A stretch of 64,000 bases of DNA from JBCDLI01 sp038745535 (GCA_038745535.1 JBCDLI010000008.1:1-64000); one strand, 5' to 3'. Counted from the first letter of the stretch, positions 8,938 to 18,151 are shown. The notes: generated by a model not told the origin, from the letters alone. Translations and numbers: made by a program.

Positions 8938-10011
8938 ATGATTTCAAAATTGCTGAAGACGGCATCCGTTGCTGCGCTCGGCGCAGCGATGGCGCTTGGC
9001 GGCTATTCGGCTGCCGTAGCGCAAGATTTTACTCTGCGTGCAACCGCCAATTCAAACGAAAACGACGAGGACTATGACGGTCTGATCGTTTTTAAGGATT
9101 ACGTTGAAAAGGCCTCGAACGGGCGTATCGCCGTCGAGCTTTTCATCGGTACACAGCTTTGCTCAAAAGGCGATGAGTGCCTGCAGGGCGTCGCGGACGG
9201 CTCAATCGATATCTACATTTCCACGTCCGGTGGTGCCGCAAGCGCCTTCCCATACGTGCAGGTTTTCGATCTGCCGTATATCTTGCGCGACGACCGCATT
9301 GCCGAGGAGGTGCTTTCGGAAGGCACATTCACACGCGTTCTGCGCGAGAAAATTCTCGCCGATTCAGCCGATAAAATTCGCCTGATGACAATCGGGAATA
9401 CGGGCGGCTGGCGCAATTTTGCCAACACGCAAAAGCGCATCACCAGCCCTGCTGATATGGAAGGCTTGAAAATCAGAACCGTGGTGGCCGATCTTCCGCA
9501 GGAACTGGTCAAAGCACTCGGTGCTGCGCCAACGCCAATTCCGTGGCCTGAGCTTTTCACATCGCTGCAAACCGGTGTGGTTGAGGGCTCCAAGAACGGC
9601 ATCACCGACATCATGGGCATGAAGTTTCCAGATGCTGGGCTGCAGTACATCACGCTCGACGGTCACGCATATATGGGCGCTTTGTGGTTCATGAATAATG
9701 ACCGCTTCATGGAGATGGACGAAGGTCTTCGTCGTGTTGTCGTCGATGGTTTTGCGCAGCTCCAGCAGGCAACCTTTGCTTCACCGAAGCGCAAGTCCAT
9801 TCAAGCCTACGCTGATTTTGTCGATGCTGGCGGTGACATCTACGTGCCAACACCGGAAGACAAAGCCGCATTCCTTCAAGCAGCTTCACCGGCATTCGAC
9901 TGGTTCAAAGCCAACGTCCGCGAGGGCGAAGCGGTGTTCGAAGCGTTCACTGCAGCCGCTGCAACCGCAGAGGAAAAAGTCGACGGTGCAGGCGCACTCG
10001 ACATCAACTAA
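8938..10011 (+). CDS. TRAP transporter substrate-binding protein (DctP family), orphan
   Basis: Periplasmic solute receptor of 357 residues. The ATG at 8938 was chosen over 8917 because GGGAGG lies between them at correct spacing. A signal peptide (MISKLLKTASVAALG..., cleavage near AVAQ-DF) is followed by the DctP domain, with LCSKGDECLQGVADGSID and the conserved AAPTPIPWPELFTSLQTG region that includes the substrate carboxylate-binding area. TRAP receptors normally sit beside DctQ and DctM permease genes; here neither is present. The next gene is on the opposite strand. It probably feeds a distant permease or serves as a sensor receptor; an organic acid ligand is inferred from the family and the adjacent glcB. 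Confidence 0.88.
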   Translation: MISKLLKTASVAALGAAMALGGYSAAVAQDFTLRATANSNENDEDYDGLIVFKDYVEKASNGRIAVELFIGTQLCSKGDECLQGVADGSIDIYISTSGGAASAFPYVQVFDLPYILRDDRIAEEVLSEGTFTRVLREKILADSADKIRLMTIGNTGGWRNFANTQKRITSPADMEGLKIRTVVADLPQELVKALGAAPTPIPWPELFTSLQTGVVEGSKNGITDIMGMKFPDAGLQYITLDGHAYMGALWFMNNDRFMEMDEGLRRVVVDGFAQLQQATFASPKRKSIQAYADFVDAGGDIYVPTPEDKAAFLQAASPAFDWFKANVREGEAVFEAFTAAAATAEEKVDGAGALDIN

Positions 10012-10032
10012 CGATAGTTCTTAAAGCAGGGG

Positions 10033-10084
10033 AACCCGTGTTCCTGACAAGGCCCGTAGGCATGAAGATGTCGGCGGGTTTTTT
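10033..10084 (+). terminator. Probable intrinsic terminator after TRAP receptor gene
   Basis: AACCCG (10033-10038) pairs with CGGGTT (10075-10080), with a possible internal CCCG/CGGG alternative. The structure is followed directly by a T6 run (10079-10084). It lies 22 bases after the stop codon and before the convergent VOC gene. Confidence 0.5.
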
Positions 10085-10086
10085 GT

Positions 10087-10470
10087 TTACTTCGGAAGTG
10101 CTTCGCCGAAAAAGATGAGCAGAGCATCTTCGTCGACCACGTGAAACTCACGCTGACCGTAGTCTTGGTTGAAAGGCGCGCGGACGCGCCCACTGGGCAA
10201 CATTGACAGCATTGCTTCCAAGCGCTCATACAATGCGTCCAAACCGTCGACATCGATATACAATGATTGCTGTCGCTTTTCATCTTGGAGATCGATATCG
10301 CATCCAACCTCGAACAATCGGATCGCGGCTTTTTCCCAACGTATGAAGGCGTAATTGTCAGCTCGAAAGGTGCATTCAAATTCTAAAACCCCTTCATAAA
10401 AAGCGAGCGCCTTTTCCAAATTGCTGACGAGAACGAAAGGCGTGAGTTGTGTGATTGTCGGCACGCTCAT
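10087..10470 (-). CDS. Glyoxalase/bleomycin-resistance (VOC) superfamily protein
   Basis: 127 residues containing one VOC-type pair of beta-alpha-beta-beta-beta modules: TPFVLVSNLEKALAFYEGVL at the N-terminus, then GVLEFECTFRAD and a C-terminal FHVVDEDALLIFFGE. This is typical of small dimeric bleomycin-resistance-like or dioxygenase-like proteins. The start codon overlaps the stop of the upstream short-chain dehydrogenase (ATGA, 10467-10470), so the two are likely translationally coupled. Metal ligands of true glyoxalase I are not all evident. Function undetermined; a binding or detoxification role is inferred. Confidence 0.75.
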   Translation of the reverse strand: MSVPTITQLTPFVLVSNLEKALAFYEGVLEFECTFRADNYAFIRWEKAAIRLFEVGCDIDLQDEKRQQSLYIDVDGLDALYERLEAMLSMLPSGRVRAPFNQDYGQREFHVVDEDALLIFFGEALPK

Positions 10471-11237
10471 GGCTCTTGGCTCCGTGTTGACAGATGATTG
10501 ATGCCGACGCCGACCGCATCGAAACCGCCATCAACGGCGAGTGTGTGTCCTGTGATGTAGCTTGCCTCGTCGGAAGACAAAAACCAAATCGCATTGGCGA
10601 GTTCGCGCTCCTCTGCGTGACGCGGGATGGGCATCACATCGTAATAGGCTTTGCGTACTTCTGCCGAATGGACTTTCTTCGCCATTTCCGTTTCCACCGG
10701 ACCGGGTGCGACCGCGTTAACGCGAATGCCAAATTCACCGAATTCGGCAGCGTACTGCTTTGTCAGGTGCGCGAGCGCAGCCTTTGAAGTTCCATAGGCG
10801 ACGCGCATGGTCGAAGCCCGCAAGCCGGAAATCGACGTGATATTTACGATGGACCCGCCGCCATTGGCCTTCATGTGCGGAACGATTGCTTGCGTCATCA
10901 AAAATGGACCATCCAGATTAATGCTCATCACATGCCGCCAAAGCGCGTAGTCGTGGTCGAGCGCTGGCGCGAAATCGGCAACACCGGCATTGTTCACCAG
11001 CGCGTCAAGTGAGCCGAACTGATCGATGGTCTCGGACACGATCCGGTCCACGTCATCGGGTTTGGACACATCGCCAATCACAGCGTGGGCATGGTTGCTA
11101 CCGAACGCGTGAAACGAGGCGTCGATCTCATCGGCCAGCACATCCATGCCGATAACGCGCCAGCCTTCATTAATGAACCGCTTGGCTGTCGCGTAGCCAA
11201 TACCGCGTGCAGCGCCGGTGATGAGAACGGTCTTCAC
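10467..11237 (-). CDS. Short-chain dehydrogenase/reductase
   Basis: 256 residues from a GTG start at 11237, chosen because GGGGAGAT precedes it and because the protein then begins directly at the Rossmann strand VKTVLITGAARGIG. Classical SDR features: TGxxxGIG cofactor motif, NNAG at about 80-83, catalytic Ser in ITSISGL and the YxxxK pair in YGTSK, then the RVNAVAPGPVETEM loop. It is the first gene of a two-gene unit with the VOC protein. It reduces or oxidises an alcohol/ketone with NAD(P)(H); substrate unknown. Confidence 0.88.
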   Translation of the reverse strand: MKTVLITGAARGIGYATAKRFINEGWRVIGMDVLADEIDASFHAFGSNHAHAVIGDVSKPDDVDRIVSETIDQFGSLDALVNNAGVADFAPALDHDYALWRHVMSINLDGPFLMTQAIVPHMKANGGGSIVNITSISGLRASTMRVAYGTSKAALAHLTKQYAAEFGEFGIRVNAVAPGPVETEMAKKVHSAEVRKAYYDVMPIPRHAEERELANAIWFLSSDEASYITGHTLAVDGGFDAVGVGINHLSTRSQEP

Positions 11238-11329
11238 GGATGATCTCCCCAATGTCGTGATGTTTGTTAACGAAACGGATAGAGCCAACGCTTGTAATCA
11301 TCAACGAGCGCTAGCGCTGCGTCGATCTC

Positions 11330-11761
11330 TTAGCGCGTCATCTTTTTGGCGACCTCTTCCTGGCTAATCGCCGCGTCCGGGTCGCCGCCGATAGCCGAAA
11401 GCGTGTACCACATGTAAGCGCGCACGAGATCCGGTGTCGGTAAACCGCGGCCAACTTCATAGTACCAGCCGATGCCTGACTGGGCACCGGGGTGGCCCTT
11501 CATCGACGAGCGAAGATAGTATTCAAAGGCGCGGCGGTCATCGCGTTCTACGCCGAGCCCCATGGCATACATGACGCCGATCAGTTCCTCAGCATCTGCG
11601 TTGCCCGACCGCGCCAGCGGGTCCAGCGCCTCGCGCGCTTCGACAAATTGGTTCGCTTCCATCATGTCACGCGCTTTCTCCAATGCGGTGTTGGCTTGCG
11701 CAGAGAGCGGCATTAGACTTGCAAGCAGAACAAGGGCTGCGGCCATCAAGCGACGGTTCAT
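11330..11761 (-). CDS. Small secreted Sel1-repeat protein
   Basis: 143 residues starting MNRRLMAAALVLLASLMPLSAQA, a clear Sec signal peptide (cleavage near AQA-NT), with a GGAGG ribosome site at the right distance. The mature part holds about two Sel1-type (TPR-like) helical repeats: AEELIGVMYAMGLGVERDD and AQSGIGWYYEVGRGL. It is probably periplasmic and a protein-protein interaction adaptor. It is divergent from the di-haem peroxidase gene across 66 bases. No specific partner can be named. Confidence 0.75.
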   Translation of the reverse strand: MNRRLMAAALVLLASLMPLSAQANTALEKARDMMEANQFVEAREALDPLARSGNADAEELIGVMYAMGLGVERDDRRAFEYYLRSSMKGHPGAQSGIGWYYEVGRGLPTPDLVRAYMWYTLSAIGGDPDAAISQEEVAKKMTR

Positions 11762-11827
11762 ATTCGCCTCCTTCAAAGCTTTCGAAGGTCGGATAATGGT
11801 GCGACGCTCGTCAAGGGAGGATGACAG

Positions 11828-13165
11828 ATGCTGCCACGGATTTTCGCGATGTTTGTGGTCGCTGGGCTGGCCATGACGTCCGCGGATGCGGCAGGCGTCG
11901 TGCATGATCTTCCGCCACCACTGACCGAAGATCAATTTCAAGACTTCGATGAGCGCCGCGCCCAAATTGGGCAATTGCTGTTCTACGACAAGATCTTGTC
12001 AGGTAACCGCAACATCTCTTGCGGCACGTGTCACAACCATGTGCATGCCACCACTGATGGGCTCTCACTTGGCGTCGGCGAGGGTGGAGTTGGGCTCGGT
12101 CCCAACCGCAAAATTCCGTCCGGTCGTAACCACCCCGATAAGCGTGTACCGCGAAACGCCAACGCGCTCTTTAACCTCGGCCACGAAGGCTTCCGGGTCA
12201 TGTTTCACGACGGTCGCGCGTCTGTTGATGATCTCTACGGAAATGGCTTCAATACACCTGCGGAAGAATGGCTGCCGCAGGGGCTGACATCTATCGCGGC
12301 AGCGCAGGCGATGTTTCCGGTAACCAGTCAGGTGGAGATGGCAGGCGACCCGGAAGAAAACGACATCGCCGCCTCGCGCCGGGAACGCATTGATCATGTC
12401 TGGCCCGTGATTGCCAAACGCGTTTGGGACATTCCTAAATATGTGGAGATGTTTGCAAACGCTTACGATGACGTGGAAACGCCGGGCGACATCACTATGG
12501 TGCACATCGCCAATGCCATTGGCGATTTTATCATCTCTGAGTGGAAGTCTGCCGATAGCCCGTTTGATGCATTCCTACGCGGTGACAACACCGCGCTGAA
12601 CGACGCGCAGCACCGCGGCTTGGACTTGTTCTATGGAAAAGCGAACTGCGCCGCGTGTCATGGTGGGCCACTGCTCACCGACCAGAAATTCCACGCGCTT
12701 GCGTTACCACCCATCGGTCCCGGACGCGTCAGATCTTTTGATCCCAAGCCTCGTGACGTTGGCCGCATGAGCGAGACCGATGACATCATGGACGCGTATC
12801 GTTTCCGTACCCCGTCACTTCGCAATGTCGCGCTTACCGGGCCGTGGGGTCATAACGGCGCTTACAAGTCGATAGAGGGCATCATCCGCCATCATCTTGA
12901 TCCGGTGACAGCGCTGGGCAATTGGGACCGCTCGCAGGTGGTGCTGCCAAGGTCCGAGCGCTTTGCGGTAACCGACTTCGTCATCTGGGAGGATGCGCGC
13001 GAGATGGCGCGGCTGATATCGCGTGTCGACGTAGAGCCCATGAGCCTCGCCGATCGGGAGGTTTCCGATCTGGTTTCGTTTATGAACGCGCTCACCGGCG
13101 AAAGCGCACTCAAAGGCCGCCTTGGAAAGCCCGAAAAGGTGCCAAGCGGCCTGCCTGTCGATTGA
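11828..13165 (+). CDS. Di-haem cytochrome c peroxidase / MauG-family protein
   Basis: 445 residues with signal peptide (MLPRIFAMFVVAGLAMTSADAA). Two c-type haem sites are visible, CGTCH (65-69) and CAACH (274-278), with surrounding LFYDKILSGNRNISC and FRTPSLRNVALTGPWGHNG blocks characteristic of the CcpA/MauG superfamily. It probably acts in the periplasm, reducing peroxide with electrons from a small cytochrome c, or performing a MauG-like oxidation. Longer than standard CcpA (about 330), nearer to the MauG-like branch. GGAGG precedes the start. No methylamine-utilisation genes are nearby, so the peroxidase role is the safer reading. Confidence 0.85.
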   Translation: MLPRIFAMFVVAGLAMTSADAAGVVHDLPPPLTEDQFQDFDERRAQIGQLLFYDKILSGNRNISCGTCHNHVHATTDGLSLGVGEGGVGLGPNRKIPSGRNHPDKRVPRNANALFNLGHEGFRVMFHDGRASVDDLYGNGFNTPAEEWLPQGLTSIAAAQAMFPVTSQVEMAGDPEENDIAASRRERIDHVWPVIAKRVWDIPKYVEMFANAYDDVETPGDITMVHIANAIGDFIISEWKSADSPFDAFLRGDNTALNDAQHRGLDLFYGKANCAACHGGPLLTDQKFHALALPPIGPGRVRSFDPKPRDVGRMSETDDIMDAYRFRTPSLRNVALTGPWGHNGAYKSIEGIIRHHLDPVTALGNWDRSQVVLPRSERFAVTDFVIWEDAREMARLISRVDVEPMSLADREVSDLVSFMNALTGESALKGRLGKPEKVPSGLPVD

Positions 13166-13254
13166 ACCGATTCACGCAAATTTTCCATTTGTCGATGATG
13201 GTTCGCTGAAGTATCACGCGCCACTTCGCGCACGCTTTCGACGGGATCGAACCC

Positions 13255-14385
13255 ATGCCACTTCGCTATGCTATCATTGGTTCCGGCATGATGGGCTGCG
13301 AGCACATCCGCAATATTGCCCTCATGAAAGATGCCGAAGTTGTCGCTGTCGCTGATCCGAATGCGGCTATGGCCGAGGCAGGTGTGCAGACCGCGGAACG
13401 CTCAGGTATCGGCAGACCGAAGTGCTTTACCGACCATCGCGACTTGCTCAGCGCCAATCTAGCTGACGCCTATGTGATCGCCGCTCCGAACGACACGCAT
13501 TTTGAGATCTGCCGCCATGTGTTTGCGACAAACAAGCCGGTGCTTTTAGAAAAGCCCTCGGCCACCCGGTCTGACCACGCGTGGGACCTTGTGCGGCTAG
13601 CGGAGCAAAGATCAGCACCCGTGTGGGTAGCGATGGAATACCGCTACATGCCGCCCGTGGCACGGATGCTAGAGGCGTTGAAGAGTGGCCAAGCGGGTCG
13701 CCCGCACATGCTCTCCATTGTGGAGCACCGTTTCCCTTTCCTCGACAAGGTCGACAACTGGAACCGCTTCAGTGCGAGAACGGGCGGCACGCTCGTTGAA
13801 AAATGCTGTCATTTCTTCGACTTGATGCGTCTGCTGACCGCGAGCGAAGCAACTCGCATCTATGCGACCGGCGCACAAAGCGTAAACGATATCGCCAGCA
13901 GTTACGATGGCAAGCCCGCAGATACGCTCGATAATGCGATGGTGGTCGTCGATTTTGAGAACGGCATGCGCGCTTCTCTCGATCTCTGCATGTTTGCCGA
14001 GGGGTCCTACTGGCAGGAACAGATTTCGGTCGTCGGCGATGCCGCAAAACTGGAAGCAAAAATTCCCGGCCCATCACGCTTCTGGCCCGGTGGTGCTGAA
14101 CGCGCATCGCAATTCATTTTATCGCCGCGCGTGCAAAAGGCTCCCGTTGTCGAAGAAATCGAACAAGACCCGACAATTCTTGCCGCCGGGGATCACCACG
14201 GGTCGACCTTTTACCAACATCAGAAATTTGCCGAGATGATCCGTAGCGGCGGTAAGCCGGAAGTCACAATTATTGATGGGGCGATGGCCGTCGATATGGG
14301 GATCGCAGCTCAGCGGTCCATCGAGACCGGACAGGCGCAGGTATTGGGCTATGAAGCCGAACCGCTTGCCGGAGCGCTGTCATGA
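13255..14385 (+). CDS. Gfo/Idh/MocA family dehydrogenase
   Basis: 376 residues. The N-terminal Rossmann domain starts at residue 2 (LRYAIIGSGMMGCEHI). The family EKP motif is LLEKPSA (about 99-105), with catalytic Lys in it, and the C-terminal alpha/beta domain contains GGTLVEKCCHFFDLMRLL, which carries the active-site His. NAD(P)-dependent oxidation of a sugar or inositol-like polyol is the usual reaction. It overlaps the downstream PfkB kinase by ATGA, so the two work together, probably in catabolism of one carbohydrate. Substrate cannot be read from sequence. Confidence 0.9.
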   Translation: MPLRYAIIGSGMMGCEHIRNIALMKDAEVVAVADPNAAMAEAGVQTAERSGIGRPKCFTDHRDLLSANLADAYVIAAPNDTHFEICRHVFATNKPVLLEKPSATRSDHAWDLVRLAEQRSAPVWVAMEYRYMPPVARMLEALKSGQAGRPHMLSIVEHRFPFLDKVDNWNRFSARTGGTLVEKCCHFFDLMRLLTASEATRIYATGAQSVNDIASSYDGKPADTLDNAMVVVDFENGMRASLDLCMFAEGSYWQEQISVVGDAAKLEAKIPGPSRFWPGGAERASQFILSPRVQKAPVVEEIEQDPTILAAGDHHGSTFYQHQKFAEMIRSGGKPEVTIIDGAMAVDMGIAAQRSIETGQAQVLGYEAEPLAGALS

Positions 14386-15347
14386 TCATCACCTGCGGTG
14401 AGGCGCTTTTTGATGTGTTTGCGGATGGCGCAGCGGGCGAAGCTGATCCTTTTGCAATTAGCGCACGCGGTGTCGTCGGTGGCTCGCCCTTGAACGTGGC
14501 TTTGGGCCTTTCACGCATGGGGTCAAAGTCCGGCATATTCACGCGCGTCTCCACTGATGCGCTAGGACAAAAGCTATCGGCATTCCTGGATGAGAATGGG
14601 GTGAGCCGGCAGTTCTGCGTCACAACCGATAAGCACTACACGACTTTTGTTCTCATTCAGACCAAGCCAGATGGCCAGCCCGATTACGCCATTTATTGCA
14701 ACGGCACCGCCGACTGCTCGATGGAGATGGCGGACATACCGGAGACCCTGAGCGACGATGTGAAAGTCATCCATCTTGGTTCATTTGCGACCGTCCTGCC
14801 CGGAACAGGAGATGTGCACCGCGCCTTTGCAAAACGGGAAGCAGCTCAGCGGTTCATCACCTACGATCCAAACGTCCGCACGATGGTGGAGCCGGATTTG
14901 GATCGCTGGCGCGAGATAAATGATGATCTTGTCCCGATCGCAAACTTCGTGAAGGCCAGCGACGAAGACCTCCACATTCTATATCCCGACCGACCAATCG
15001 AGCACTTCGCTGAAGACGTCATCTCAAAAGGCGCGGACATCTGCATCGTGACCTGTGGTCCTGACGGGGCGTTGATCATGTCCAAAGACGGCCAAGTGCA
15101 TCAGGTCAGCGGCGTGACCGTCGATGTGAAGGACACAGTCGGTGCCGGTGATACGTTTCAGGCGGCGTGCCTGCATTTCCTAGAAAAGCATGATGCTTTC
15201 TCATCTGAAAAGCTTGCGCAACTAGACCTTTTGGAGATGGGGAATTTCGCCACCCACGCAGCAGCATTGACCTGCACGCGGCGCGGTGCGGATTTGCCGA
15301 CAGGTGCCGAAATCGAAGCCTTCATGGCGTCTTCGCAGGCGAGCTGA
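14382..15347 (+). CDS. PfkB-family carbohydrate kinase
   Basis: 321 residues. Ribokinase fold: N-terminal ITCGEALFDVFADG and GGSPLNVALGLSRMG (substrate-binding GG motif), and C-terminal DTVGAGDTFQAACLHFL, whose GAGD forms the anion hole with catalytic Asp near residue 256. Phosphorylates a sugar with ATP; sequence is closest in feel to fructokinase-type members, but this is an inference. Start overlaps the dehydrogenase stop (ATGA), an obvious two-gene operon. Confidence 0.9.
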   Translation: MIITCGEALFDVFADGAAGEADPFAISARGVVGGSPLNVALGLSRMGSKSGIFTRVSTDALGQKLSAFLDENGVSRQFCVTTDKHYTTFVLIQTKPDGQPDYAIYCNGTADCSMEMADIPETLSDDVKVIHLGSFATVLPGTGDVHRAFAKREAAQRFITYDPNVRTMVEPDLDRWREINDDLVPIANFVKASDEDLHILYPDRPIEHFAEDVISKGADICIVTCGPDGALIMSKDGQVHQVSGVTVDVKDTVGAGDTFQAACLHFLEKHDAFSSEKLAQLDLLEMGNFATHAAALTCTRRGADLPTGAEIEAFMASSQAS

Positions 15348-15410
15348 ACCATGCTGGTCGTTGCTTCGCATCGCGCTGCAAGCTAGAGCCTCGAAGCCCA
15401 TCACGAGAAT

Positions 15411-16112
15411 ATGTCGCTTCCCATGATCCTCATCCAGCACACTATGTCTGCGCAATCGCGCTTCGTTCGGCTCCTGCTCGCGGAGCATGACATCGACGCG
15501 GAATTGGCCGATGAGCGTCCATGGGAGCGCCGGCCTGAATTCTTGCAGGTAAACCCCGCTGGCACACTGCCTGTGCTCTATGCGGAAGCGAACACGCCGA
15601 TCTGCGGTTACTATGCAATTGCGGAATACCTCGATGAAACACGTGGCATCATGCTGCGCGACCGGCGGCTTATGCCTGAATACCCCTTGGACCGTGCCGA
15701 AGCGCGACGTCTCACCGATTGGTTCATGGTGAAATTCGACGCCGATGTGACCCGCGTTCTCGTGCGCGAACGGGTCTTCAAGCTCGAAATGCCAGCGGAC
15801 CGTGGCGGAGGAGCGCCCGACTCCGGTGCGATGCGCGCCTCTCGCGCCAACATCAAGCAGCATATCGCTTACATCAATTGGCTTGCCGGTACCCGCAATT
15901 GGCTCACAGGGGGCAAACTGACAATCGCAGATTTTGCCGCTGCCGGTGCGATCTCCATTCTCGACTATCTGGGTGAGCTGGATTGGCGCGATGCTCCCCA
16001 CGCGCGCGACTGGTATGGTCGCATGAAGTCGCGTCCATCGTTTCGTCCGATCCTGTCGGAGCGTGTGCGTGGTCTGCAACCGGCCTCCCATTACGCCGAT
16101 CTCGACTTTTAA
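15411..16112 (+). CDS. Glutathione S-transferase family protein
   Basis: 233 residues: thioredoxin-like N-terminal domain (ILIQHTMSAQSRFVRLLLAEH; NPAGTLPVLYA, the cis-Pro region) and all-helical C-terminal domain (ADFAAAGAISILDYLGELDW with the N-capping box Asp). Ser in the MSAQSRF loop is the likely thiol-activating residue of a Beta/Xi-like bacterial class. Cytosolic conjugation or peroxidase activity is possible. It sits 24 bases before queG and forms the head of a same-strand run GST-queG-epimerase. A second in-frame ATG lies at codon 5. Confidence 0.85.
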   Translation: MSLPMILIQHTMSAQSRFVRLLLAEHDIDAELADERPWERRPEFLQVNPAGTLPVLYAEANTPICGYYAIAEYLDETRGIMLRDRRLMPEYPLDRAEARRLTDWFMVKFDADVTRVLVRERVFKLEMPADRGGGAPDSGAMRASRANIKQHIAYINWLAGTRNWLTGGKLTIADFAAAGAISILDYLGELDWRDAPHARDWYGRMKSRPSFRPILSERVRGLQPASHYADLDF

Positions 16113-16136
16113 GCGGCCAAGCACGATAACAGTGAC

Positions 16137-17282
16137 ATGCACCCGGAAGCCCGTCAGCAACGCGCCAAAGATGCGCTCATCAGCGATTTGAAGTCGGAAG
16201 GCTTTACCGCTGTTGCTGTCACGCATCCGGGCGCAATTCCAGAAGCGCAAGACCGTTTGGTACAGGCTCTCAACGACGGTCATCACGCCACAATGCAATG
16301 GATGCGCGACACGCGAGCACGCCGTGGCGCACCGCGCGCGCTGTGGTCCGAGGTTCGTTCTATTATTATGGTCGCGATGAATTACGGGCCTGAAAACAAT
16401 CTGCAGTCGCTGGAAAACATCGAAAAACCCGACCGTGGAACCATCAGTGTTTACGCGCAGAACCGCGATTATCACGATGTGGTCAAAGGCAAGCTGAAGC
16501 AGGCGGCTGGACGTTTCGCGGCGCGAAACCAAGCCGACGTGAAGGTGTTTGTGGACACTGCGCCCGTGATGGAGAAGCCACTCGCGCAAGCCGCCGGGCT
16601 CGGTTGGCAGGGCAAGCATACCAATCTGGTAAGCACGCAAATCGGCTCTTGGTTCTTTCTCGGATCGATCTTCACCGACATGGCACTGCCGTTTGATCAG
16701 CAAACGCAGAACCATTGCGGCTCCTGCAGTGCCTGCCTTGACGCCTGCCCAACAGATGCTTTTCCAGCGCCTTATCGGCTGGATGCAAACCGCTGCATCT
16801 CCTACCTCACCATCGAGCACAAGGGCCTGATCCCGGAAGAATTCCGGGTCGCGATGGGCAATCGCATTTACGGATGCGATGACTGTCTATCCGTTTGCCC
16901 TTGGAACAAGTTTGCCAAGCAATCTTCGGAAGCGAAGCTGATCGCGCGTGAAGACCTTAAATCGCCCAAGCTCGCCGACTTGTTGGCACTGGATGATGCT
17001 GCGTTTCGCACCCTCTTTTCAGGGTCACCAATTAAACGCATTGGCCGCAATCGCTTCGTCCGAAACTGCCTCATCGCAGCAGGAAACAGCGGAGATCGAA
17101 AGCTGATCGCCCATGTCAGACGGCACCTTACCGATCCCGATCATGTCGTGAGCGAAACTGCAAAATGGGCACAGTCGCGCATTGGCGAGCTGTCGGCACT
17201 CGCGCGGCTTGAAACCGATTGCGCCGGGCTAGACCGCCCTTACAAAGATGCGGCCGCAAAGGTCAGGGAGCACACACCTTGA
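16137..17282 (+). CDS. queG: Epoxyqueuosine reductase
   Basis: Last step of queuosine biosynthesis: reduces epoxyqueuosine in tRNA to queuosine using cobalamin and two [4Fe-4S] clusters. 381 residues, usual length. Cluster motifs CGSCSACLDACP (from Cys194) and CDDCLSVCPW (from Cys247) are complete. N-terminal DUF1730/cobalamin region has PVMEKPLAQAAGLGWQGKH. A HEAT-like C-terminal tail (tRNA contact) is present. Its stop overlaps a TTG start of the next gene (TTGA, 17279-17282). Confidence 0.95.
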   Translation: MHPEARQQRAKDALISDLKSEGFTAVAVTHPGAIPEAQDRLVQALNDGHHATMQWMRDTRARRGAPRALWSEVRSIIMVAMNYGPENNLQSLENIEKPDRGTISVYAQNRDYHDVVKGKLKQAAGRFAARNQADVKVFVDTAPVMEKPLAQAAGLGWQGKHTNLVSTQIGSWFFLGSIFTDMALPFDQQTQNHCGSCSACLDACPTDAFPAPYRLDANRCISYLTIEHKGLIPEEFRVAMGNRIYGCDDCLSVCPWNKFAKQSSEAKLIAREDLKSPKLADLLALDDAAFRTLFSGSPIKRIGRNRFVRNCLIAAGNSGDRKLIAHVRRHLTDPDHVVSETAKWAQSRIGELSALARLETDCAGLDRPYKDAAAKVREHTP

Positions 17283-18151
17283 AGACTATTCTGCTTTTTG
17301 GCGCAGGTTTTTCTGCCATCGCCTACGCCAAATTGAAGGCAGGCGATGATGTCCGATTTATCGGCACCACTCGCTCGGCAGAGAAGCATGAAGCGTTACA
17401 AAGGTATGGCATCGAGCCTATCACATTTGACGGAACACTTACCGCGAACCTTGAGAAGGCAATTCGGCAGGCAGACGAAGTCGTCGTCTCCATCTCGCCC
17501 GATGAAGCAGGCGATCCGGTTCTAAACTGCTGTGCAGATGAGATTGCTAAGTCGAAGGCTGGCTATATCGCTTACCTCTAGACCGTCGGCGTTTACGGAA
17601 ATCATGACGGTGCATGGGTGGACGAGGAAACACCGCCGAACCCATCTTCTGAACGGTCTAAGCAACGTGTGGTCGCAGAAAATGCTTGGCTGAAATTCGG
17701 CGCCGACCACGATGTTCCGGTCTCGGTGTTGAGGTTGTCAGGCATTTACGGTCCACGCCGCAATCAATTCATGGCGCTGAAAGCAGGGCGCGCCCGCCGG
17801 ATCGTAAAAGAAGGCCAGGTCTTCAATCGTATTCATGTGGCTGACATTGCCGGCGTGCTTGATCTATTGGGTTCCCAAAAGCTACCCGGCGTCTGGAACG
17901 TGACCGACGATCTGCCCGCACCAGCCGAGAAGGTGGTCGAATATTGCGCGTCATTAATGAAAGTTGATCCACCCGAAGCAATTGCCTTCGAAAACGCCAC
18001 AATGACGCCCATGGCCCGGTCCTTTTACGGCGAAAGCAAACGGGTCTCGAACGCGAAAATCAAAAATGCCGGATATCAATTCAAATATCCAAATTACGAG
18101 CAGTCCTTCGCGTCGATGTGGGAAGACGGTTCGTGGATGGACGACAACTAG
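17279..18151 (+). pseudogene. NAD-dependent epimerase/dehydratase-like (extended SDR) gene with in-frame TAG
   Basis: Starts at TTG 17279 overlapping queG and begins KTILLFGAGFSAIAYA, an NAD-binding strand. The same frame runs to 18151 (291 codons) but has TAG at codon 101 (17579-17581). The protein continues in the same frame on both sides (GYIAYL-stop-TVGVYGNHDG), where relatives read YLSTVGVYG; one base change from TCG explains the stop. The C-terminal part carries LRLSGIYGPRRN and the catalytic region of an extended SDR. Either a recent nonsense mutation, an assembly error, or, less likely, readthrough. Reinitiation at ATG 17618 would give only the C-terminal 177 residues, without the NAD-binding strand. 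Confidence 0.75.

Noticed and set aside
8917..8940. Upstream ATG 8917 as start of the TRAP receptor
   Set aside because: The GGGAGG ribosome site lies between 8917 and 8938, so the later ATG is the real start, and it begins a normal signal peptide.
10024..10043. CAGG...CCTG hairpin just after the TRAP receptor gene
   Set aside because: Only four Watson-Crick pairs followed by G-T pairs and mismatches; the hairpin ending at 10084 with a T6 run is the better terminator.
15222..16820. Long antisense open frame (532 codons, minus strand)
   Set aside because: It runs opposite to the firm kinase, GST and queG genes, its composition is a mirror of their codons, and no ribosome site or family was recognised.
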